Shown one piece after another: positions 53,601 through 62,600 of a stretch of DNA of 64,000 nt (positions are counted from its first letter, which is position 1; each line of letters begins with the position of its first letter). The stretch is from positions 13,454,001 to 13,518,000 of the forward strand of contig NC_085124.1 in NCBI RefSeq assembly GCF_030269925.1, given 5' to 3'. The position numbers and the translations under genes were made by a program. The notes under the pieces were generated by a model. That model worked only from the letters and a program-made list of their open reading frames with translations, made no database searches and was not told the origin of the DNA. The stretch is from Bombyx mori (taxonomy: Eukaryota > Arthropoda > Insecta > Lepidoptera > Bombycidae).

Positions 53601-56600
53601 ATTTTCTAACTATTTATATAATTTTTTCGTATTATCTGGTATTTTAATACACATTCACTCCGACGCTAAAATAAAATTTGTAAAAAATTACAACGCTTGA
53701 CGTCAAAGCGTCCTAACGCCGCGACAGAGCGCTGCATACTTATAGCGCTGGGGCTCTGTTTTTACGGTATGTTACCATAGTAGTACAACACATCTCGGCG
53801 TCCTAGCGCGGCGTTAGTTTAGCGCTCCGACGCGCGCTAATTACGCGTTCTGTTTGACGAAGCCTTTAAAGTATAATAACTTTTTAAAACGTTTATTGAA
53901 ATAACTGTAATATTCGCGTTTTTTATAAAGTGCGTTAGAGTGAAACACAATTAAAAAGGTTCAAATTGAACAGTTTGAATCTTGGGTATTAACAAAAGAT
54001 CATACAACTGCATGCTTCAATCGATCTATATCTATCTTTTGTTTCTCTATTATCTACCTTTGGGGCAACGAGGACGTGGAGGACCCATAACTGGAAGTCC
54101 TTTTAGCTGTCTCACGATACGTCGGTTGTCTTATCCGGAGTTCTCTTGTTGGTGTTCCTGATGATCCTGAAAATGAAGCAAAATATTTGATTGACATTCA
54201 TTTATAATTTTATATACGATCGAACAACGATGATGTAATTGTTGGATTATCCGCAAAAGAAACCGATTTGTTGGCTAATGGAATGATTGTATTAAATTAT
54301 TTCTGCCGTGAAGCAGTAATGCGTTTCGGTTTGAAGGGTGAGGCAGCCGTTGTAACTAAACTTGAGACCTTAGAACTTATATCTCAAGGTGGATGGCGCA
54401 TTTACGTTGTATATGTCTATAGGCTCCAGTGACCACTTAACACCAGGTGGGCTGTGAACTCGTCCACCCATCGAATAAATAAATAAATAATTTTTTTTTT
54501 CTGTTTGGTATCACCCCTGTGGTAATATTCCGCCCGCGAGTCATTTATTTATAAGCCGTTATAAGATATAATTCGGGTTGTAAGGTCGCAGAGTTTACAT
54601 TGGGATATCTGTGGATTCCTGTGACTTTGAGGTTGTCCTGGCCTAAGGGATAAGACGTCCGGTGCATTCGTGTTGAGCGTACCGCACGGGTAGATACCAC
54701 CACCCTGCCTATTTCTGCCGTGAAGCAGTAATGCGTTTCGGTTTGAAGGGTGGGGCAGCCTTTGTAACTATACTTGAGACCTTAGAACTTACATCTCAAG
54801 GTGGGTAGCGCATTTACGTTGTAGATGTCTATGGGCTCCAGTAACCACTTAACACCCGGTGGGCTGTGAGCCCGTCTACCAACGTAAGCAATAAAAAAAA
54901 ATGCAATTTAGATAGCCGTAAGCTTATCTACCAATCTAGTACAATAAAAAACCATTGTTATTAAATCATATTTGTTAGTATACGGCCATGCCCTACACAC
55001 TGTCACAGACGGTGGTATTTTTTAAATGTTTGTTTTTGTTTTCATCTTAAAAGGTTAAGTTTATCGAATAGCATTAGGTAGTTGGATATTTAGCTTACTT
55101 AGGCCAATAATTAAATTAAGTTACAAAATAAAAGATGCTTAGTGTGTTTCGTAAATATATTGAAGCGACGTCAAAGAATCAACAATTGTTGTGAAAGAGA
55201 TGGACATTCAATTAAATTTTTTACTACTAATTAAGCGGGTGATGTAATAAGCTCGTTCCTATTCGAGACGATTGCCATGTACTGTTTTGTCCAAATTTTT
55301 AATTGTGTGCATTTTCTAATTTTATTTGTTGTATCTTAATTCTGAGTTGACTACTGAGGCTGTTTGTTCCATAAGCATTTATTTTGTTTAGTTTAAAAAT
55401 TCGAAAATAAAAGTATTCGGATAATATTTTTTTTATTTCTTTTCGTTATTCAATTATAGGACGTACGGCTCTCCAATTAGGCCTACGTCCCGCAGTAGAC
55501 TGCTATAGGTTGATGATGATTATTCAAATACATATAGGATTTATTCTATCGTTTCTTACAGTGTATGTACATATTGTGTTCGACTGGTGAAAGGCTATTT
55601 GGTTTAAGCGACATTTTTCCAACTTTACAGGAGAGCCATGAGCCATTTAAAGTATCAAACTTGGAAAAAAATGACGACCAAAAAACTTCCTCAGCTATTT
55701 GATTGTGGTAAACTTAATTGGGTTCAATTAAAAACATCCACACAACTGGTTGTAGGATCGCTGTAAACTGGTAGGTGCTTGGAGACAGCAGATCTACCTT
55801 CAAAAAATTTAAGATATAATAAAAACACACTAATTAGCTAATCTGAGAGCCATCACGAACTGATTACATCAGCCAGCAAATTTCATTCGCAAACAAACCA
55901 CGCTTTTCCAATAAAATCATGGGGTCATTACTGTTATTTAAATTCTATGGTATTCTAAGGTGTTTACGTTAGGCCTGGCACGGCTTTTTTTATGTTTGAG
56001 AGATTACTGGTGGCTCGGAGGCCTTTCCAGTTTTACCAAGGCAGGTGGGCGAGCAAGGGCTTAGTCAGGAGGCGTGGAATTTCCTAACAGCTACCCGAGC
56101 GCCTTCAAAAGAGACCTAACAATTCGAGAGTAGCTGCTTCGTGAATTAATCTACTACCGAATCGGAATCGTGACCCACTGAGAAGATCTGGTGAGAAACT
56201 CAGCGGACTGTTGTTTAGGTTAGGTTGCATGTCGAACTCTTTGCCGAGTTCGACGAGTTCGGTTACCGAGGTCCCTACTCCTAGTGTTGAAGCTAAAGGT
56301 GTCTAATGCAAGGTTATTGGATCTGGTGGATCCGTAAGGACGTGTCTAGGGCGTCGACGGTGACTGGCTCCTGCATGATCAGGATTCGTGGAGTAATGGC
56401 CACGGCTTGCCCCAAGTAATCAAGTAACAATCACAGATAAACTATTTTGTAAAATTAAGTAGAGCCATAATAACTGTTAACCTCTATTAACCGATCGTAT
56501 CAAACAGTTGCTCACTACAAGAACATTTGTGTATTGTAATAAAGTAAATATTTTCTATGGTATGTACGGGCTACTGTTGCACTGAGCGACTTGTTCGTCG

Positions 56601-59600
56601 ACTGCCAGTCACGTGTAATATTACTCAATACACAAAAGCGATGTATTTACAGTACGCAATGTTGACATAGTTGACACATTCGCGCAGTTTTGTGTACCGG
56701 ACAACTTTGTGTGAAGTCCGTCATATGAATAATAACTAGTTTTTAATGTTTACACGATACGGTCGCAAGCCTCTGCGACGTTTACGTCATTATAATCGTA
56801 ACAATAATCTATATATTAATACGTGAAGCAAAAACTTTGTACCCCCTTTTTACGAAAATTGCGCGGACGGAGGAGTATAAGATTTTTTCCACACTTATAG
56901 AGAATATAGAGAAGTGCACAATGCTACTTTCTTTTTTTAAAATAATGCATAAAAGATACATTAAATCAACAAAGAAAACATTACACACACTACATACCAT
57001 GTATTTGACGCACACACGCATGCATACTATTTAATGTCAAACTTTTGTTCTTGACGTCTGTGGTCAAATTGAGAATAGATTAAATATTGTTTGTCTTTAT
57101 TAATATATTTTTATAGTGTAGCCTTGGCGAAATTTGTGGTTATAGAAGTATAAAATACAATCATAATAGTGTCATCATCATCATTATCCTGCCCTTCTCC
57201 CAGTCACCTGGGGTCGGCGCAACATGTTTTCTCCTTCCATACTCTTCTATCACATACCACTTCTTCGCTCACTCCCCTCCTACCCATATCGTCTTTCACA
57301 CAATCCATCCATTTCTTCTTAGGTCTACCTCTTCCTCTAAATCTAATGGTTATAGAAGTATAAAATACAATCATAATAGTGTACAAACTTACAATTCCAA
57401 TTAATTATAGTCGAATTTCGACTACTGCGGGACCTCTAGTAAGTAATTAATACGTGAAGCAAAAACTTTGTACCCCCTTTTACGAAAATTGCGCGGACGG
57501 AGGAGTATGAAATTTCCCAAACTTATAGAGAATATAGAGAATAAGTGCAGAATGCTAATTTTTTTTAATTACGCACAATAAATACATTAAATCAATAAAA
57601 AAAAACATTACACACACCACCATCTATTTGACACAACACATACATATAAATACAATATTGCTTAGATGGGTGGACGAGCTCACAGCCCACCTGATGTTAA
57701 GTGGTTACTGCAGCCCATAGACATCTACAACGTAAATGCGCCACCCACCTTGAGATATAAGCTGTAAGGTCTCAGTATAGTTACAACGGCTGCCCCACCC
57801 TTCAAACCGAAACGCATTACTGCTTCACGGCAGAAATTGTTTATTGTCAATTGTGAAACTTTTGTTATTGTATAAAGACTGTGGTCAAATCGAGAATAGA
57901 CTAATATGGTTTGTCTTTAATATTATTTATCTATGGTGTAGTTTTGGCGAAATCAGTTATAGATTAGATTTTATTATAGAAGTCGTATAATAGTGTTTGA
58001 CAATAGAACTATAATAATGTTTAAATACTTATAATTTAAATTAATTATAGTCGAATTTCGACTACTGTGGGGCCACTAGTAATAAGTAATTGATCATTAA
58101 ATTTAATAGAAAGCCTCGATATTGGAGTAAGCGCACAATCTGATTATAATATTTCGGTTTACGCATTTGAAAGCTATGAATTTATTGTGATTAGTGGAAA
58201 CTCGAATGCGATTTTCGTTTATATTAAAAATATATATATTAATTAATAAAACTCTCAAAATATTTACTCTTATGGGCTTCGTTACACGTATGCCAATAAA
58301 GAAACATACCTGTGTCCTTAGTGTGAGTATTTTAACGTTTTCGATAACGTAAAAGTTAACTTAAATGTGTATGGAGTTGAAAAGTTTGCCTACGTTTGCC
58401 GTTAGGGGCGCTGTTCCAACTGCATACAAAATGAGTTGACTTTTACGTTATCGAGAATGTTAAAAAACTCGCACTAAGCACCGATGTAGTCAAATCTCAC
58501 CTGTATACGTTCCGTTTCTCTGTGTACCCGTGGAGGGTGGTGGAGCTCTGCCTTCTAAAGCGTTGAGTCTCCTCAGAGCATCAGCGAGGGTGGACCGTAG
58601 GCAGAGTAGTTCTTCAGCCTGTCTGGCGCAGCGGACCTCAAGCTCGGCCACGCGAGCTGCTAGACCCGCCCCTTCGCCTTCTAGCATTTCATCTGAAATC
58701 GATTTATTTTTAATTAGATTTTTTTAAATTTTTAATACGCTTTTATTAGCTTCAGACGTATGTATGTTTGTAACGGAATCTTTGAACATGATTTTGACCA
58801 CCTTCAAAACGTTGGATTAACTCGAAATTTTGGTATACTTATTAATGATCGATGACAATTCAATATTAAAAAAGAAATTAAAAAATGTATATTGAAAAAA
58901 TTGAAATTCAACTAAAAAATGAAAAATAAATAATAGTTAAAAAAACTAATAAATCGCATTTATAGAAAATCCAACATAAAAAATAGAAAATAAATTTTAA
59001 TAAATTTGCATTAAAAATAGTTTAAACAAAAATTATTTTATTGTACAAAAAAAGCGTAGGTGGACGAGCTCACGGCCCACCAAATGTTAAGTGGTCACCG
59101 GAGCCCATAGACATCTACAACGTAAATGCCGCCACCTACTTTGAGACATGAGTTCTAAGGTTTCAATTTTTACAGTACAACGTCTGCCCGGCCCTTCAAA
59201 TCGAAACGCATTACTGTTTCACGGCAGAAATAGATAAGAGTGGTGGTACCCACACGTGCGGACTCACAAGACGTCCTACCACCAGTAAAACACACACATC
59301 AAAATACGACGAAGATAATGATTTACTTATCTCGTGGTCTCGATCTCTAGACAGAGTCTTTTAGATCAGAAATACAAAAGAATATTGTCCTAAAAATGGT
59401 CGCATTGAAATCTATAATACATTACAACCACGTAATTTTAATAAATAGACAAAGATAATAAAGTACCAAGTAAGTACCCCTTTGTTTGTCAACCGATTCT
59501 TTTTCCTTTGTTCAATACATATTGATAAGTTTTAATGTTGCCAATAAAAATTTTAGAGGCAGTTTTGTTTTCTTAACAATGACTAAAAGGCCAAAGATAT

Positions 59601-62600
59601 TATGCAATATATTTAAAAAGAATTTAAGTCTTTAGATGTTCTACGTGATTACGATGGAATTTCGATAATTAGGTATGCACTAGTAATTTTTAATGCTTTG
59701 TCGGGGTTCGTTAAATTGCTTTTTTTATTGCTTAGATGGGTAGACAAGCTCACAGCCCACCTGGTGTTAAGTGGTTACTGGAGCCCATAGACATTTACAA
59801 CGCAAATGCGCCACCCACCTTGAGATATAAGTTCTAAGGTCTCAGTATAGTTTCAACGGCTGCCCCACCCTTCAAGCCGAAACGCATTACTGCTTCACGG
59901 TAAAATAGGCGGGGCGGTGGTACCTTCCTGTGCGGACTCACATGAAGTCCTACCACCAATAATTACGCAAATTATAATTTTGTGGCTTTGATTTTTATTA
60001 CACGATGTTATTTCTTCACCGTGGAAGTCGATCGTGAACATTTGTTAAGTACGTATTTCATTAGAAAAATTGGTACCCGCCTGTGGGATTCGAACACCGG
60101 TGCATCGCTAGATACGAATGCACCGGACGTCTTATCCTTTAGACCACGACGACTTCGAATTACTTCGACTTTGACTTTGATTATACGTGGATGGTGAATA
60201 AATCTTTTGAGACGACGGAAACAATAAAACGAAATTAATAAGCGCAAAGGTAACTTTTTTTTTTTTTTTTCTTTTCCTACCTATGCTGATAGCCTTGAGA
60301 GGCTATTTCAGCTTCACCCTAACGTTTGTAGGTGAGCTCGCGGGGCTCAACCGGAGAGTTGCTAACACTGACCCTAGCAAGAGCAGTGCTTCGCAGAATC
60401 TACCACCGGATCGGAAACGCGACCCACTGAGAAGATCCGGCGAGAAACTCAGTGGGCTGTGTCTATGGGTTAGTTCGCTCGTCGAGCCCTTCGTCGCAAG
60501 CGACGGGTTCGACGAGGACGGTGACCGGTGCTTGTGGTGCCTAAGAGCACCGTTAATGGATCAGGAGGATCCGTAATGACGTGCTTTGGGCGACGTCGAC
60601 GGTTTACCATTCGGTCTACTGGGTCGGGTATGTAATTTCCAGCGGCTACGATGAGAGGGTTCTCATGTCGTGCCGCCTTCTCAAAATGGCGCAGCGATGC
60701 CGACTGTAGATACTTACTGACAGAGTCAAGCTCCAGGTCATCGTGGAGATCCACGTTCCTCAGGAACCATGGTGCTCCGACGGCTATCCTGCAGAATCGG
60801 GATTGAATAACCTGAAGGGGCTTCAAGTTGGTGCGGGCTGCGTGAGCGAACACTACGCTTGCATACGTCATAACGGGGCGTATGCAAGTTTTGTAGAGAG
60901 TTACCTTATTACGGAGGGACAGTTTGCTTCGCTTGCAAAGCATAGGGTAGAGACGTCCTAATATGAAGGCGGCACGGTCGCGTACCGTTTTAATATGGGG
61001 ACGGAATGTCATCCCTCTGTCGAGGGTGACGCCTAGGTATTTGACCTGCGAGGCCCACGGTATGGGCTGGCCAAAGAGAGTGACGGGGCTAACGGCGGAG
61101 GTGTTTGCGCGCCTATTAGGGAGTGGGATGCTCGAAGTGGTATTCGGAGGGCGACCCCTTTTGAAGAGCACCGCTGTGCTTTTCGTGGGGTTGATGTCGA
61201 TGCGCCACTTCCGGAACCACTGTCCCATGGTGGCTACTGCGATCTGGAGTCGCCGATGAAGCAGCGACATCTTCCTACACGAGTAGTAGATAGCCGTGTC
61301 ATCGGCGAAGAGCGCTAGATGGGTCTCCGGAGACCGGGGTATATCATTGATATACAAACTAAATAATAACGGGGAGAGCGCGGAGCCTTGCGGGACTCCG
61401 GCAGTCAGTTGACGGGGACGAGAACGAGTTCCCTCTACTCGATATCGAAACGAACGGTTCGACAAGAAGTCTCGTATGATGAGCACGAGTCTGTCTGGCA
61501 CTCCCATGTTGTACAGTTTGTAAATTAAACCGTTGTGCCAGACTTTGTCGAACGCCTTCGCGATGTCGAAGAAGAGGGCGCCGGTCGGGATTTGTTTACG
61601 CCTATTTAGTCCTATCAGGATGTGCTCCGTGAGGCGGTGCACTTGTTGTACGCACGAGTGTTTAGAGCGGAATCCGAACTGTTCGTCTATGAGAATTTTG
61701 TTCGCGGTAACAAAATCCCAGAGGCGTTTCCTAAGGAGCCGTTCGTAAATTTTTCCTATCGTCGGGAGGAGACTAATCGGACGGTCGCAAAGGTAACAAC
61801 AGCTTAAAAAAATGTAAAAAAAAACGTTAAATTAATTTTTATTATTACGAATCGCAGAAGCCGAAGGGAATACAACAATTACACATTCCGCTATTAGGGA
61901 TACGTTATCTAGTGTACCATTGCAATTGAGACGCTTAGCATCACGTGGCGTGATTGTTAGTAAATCTTTATTTATTTTATAAAAAAAAAAAAAAAACAGT
62001 ATATTAACATTAGCATTACAATGTGAATCAGTGAATAAAACTCAAGCATCAAATCGTATTTCTTTAGTTATTTTATCAAACTTCCATCGAACGTATCAAA
62101 ATCTTGTCAGAGGCCATGAGTGGGTGTTAAGGTTTGCGTTATTCGTCGATTGATTTTATATGGGCACGTTATTAATGCAAATATAACACATTACGTCACT
62201 GGTGACTTATTTGTTATTTTATTTAGACGGTTTTTTTTAATACGTGTTCTATTACTGAATGTTAACCTGTTGAGGGGCAAGTCATTTTATTAGTTCAGCG
62301 AGATAACAAAATAGTCACAATGTCAAGATCTTTTTCGTAGAAGTAGGCTTTCTTATGCGCTTTAGAGTTGTCATAACTTTAGCATCGTTTGAGGATACAG
62401 TGAAGCTGAGAAGAATCTACTTTGTTTTTCCTACCTAGGTAGGTACCTAGGTGGTAGGACGTCTTGTGAGACCGCACGGGTAGATACCACCACCCTGCCT
62501 AACTCTGCCATGAAGCAGTATCAGAGTCAGTAAGCATACTGAGACCTTAGAACTTATATCTCAAGGTCGGTGGCGCATTTACGTTGTAGATGTCTATGGG

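Larger units (their letters stand above)
56808..57439 (+). mobile_element. Helitron copy 1 of a tandem pair, with nested LINE tail
   Basis: Starts TC (tctatatattaatacgtg) after A and ends CTAG before T, with hairpin agtcgaa/ttcgact. A LINE tail at 57173-57346 is inserted between two 36-bp direct repeats. Confidence 0.8.

Noticed and set aside
60100..60165. Apparent tRNA gene on the minus strand
   Set aside because: It has A- and B-box-like parts but is the head of a full-length Bm1 SINE and does not form a proper cloverleaf.
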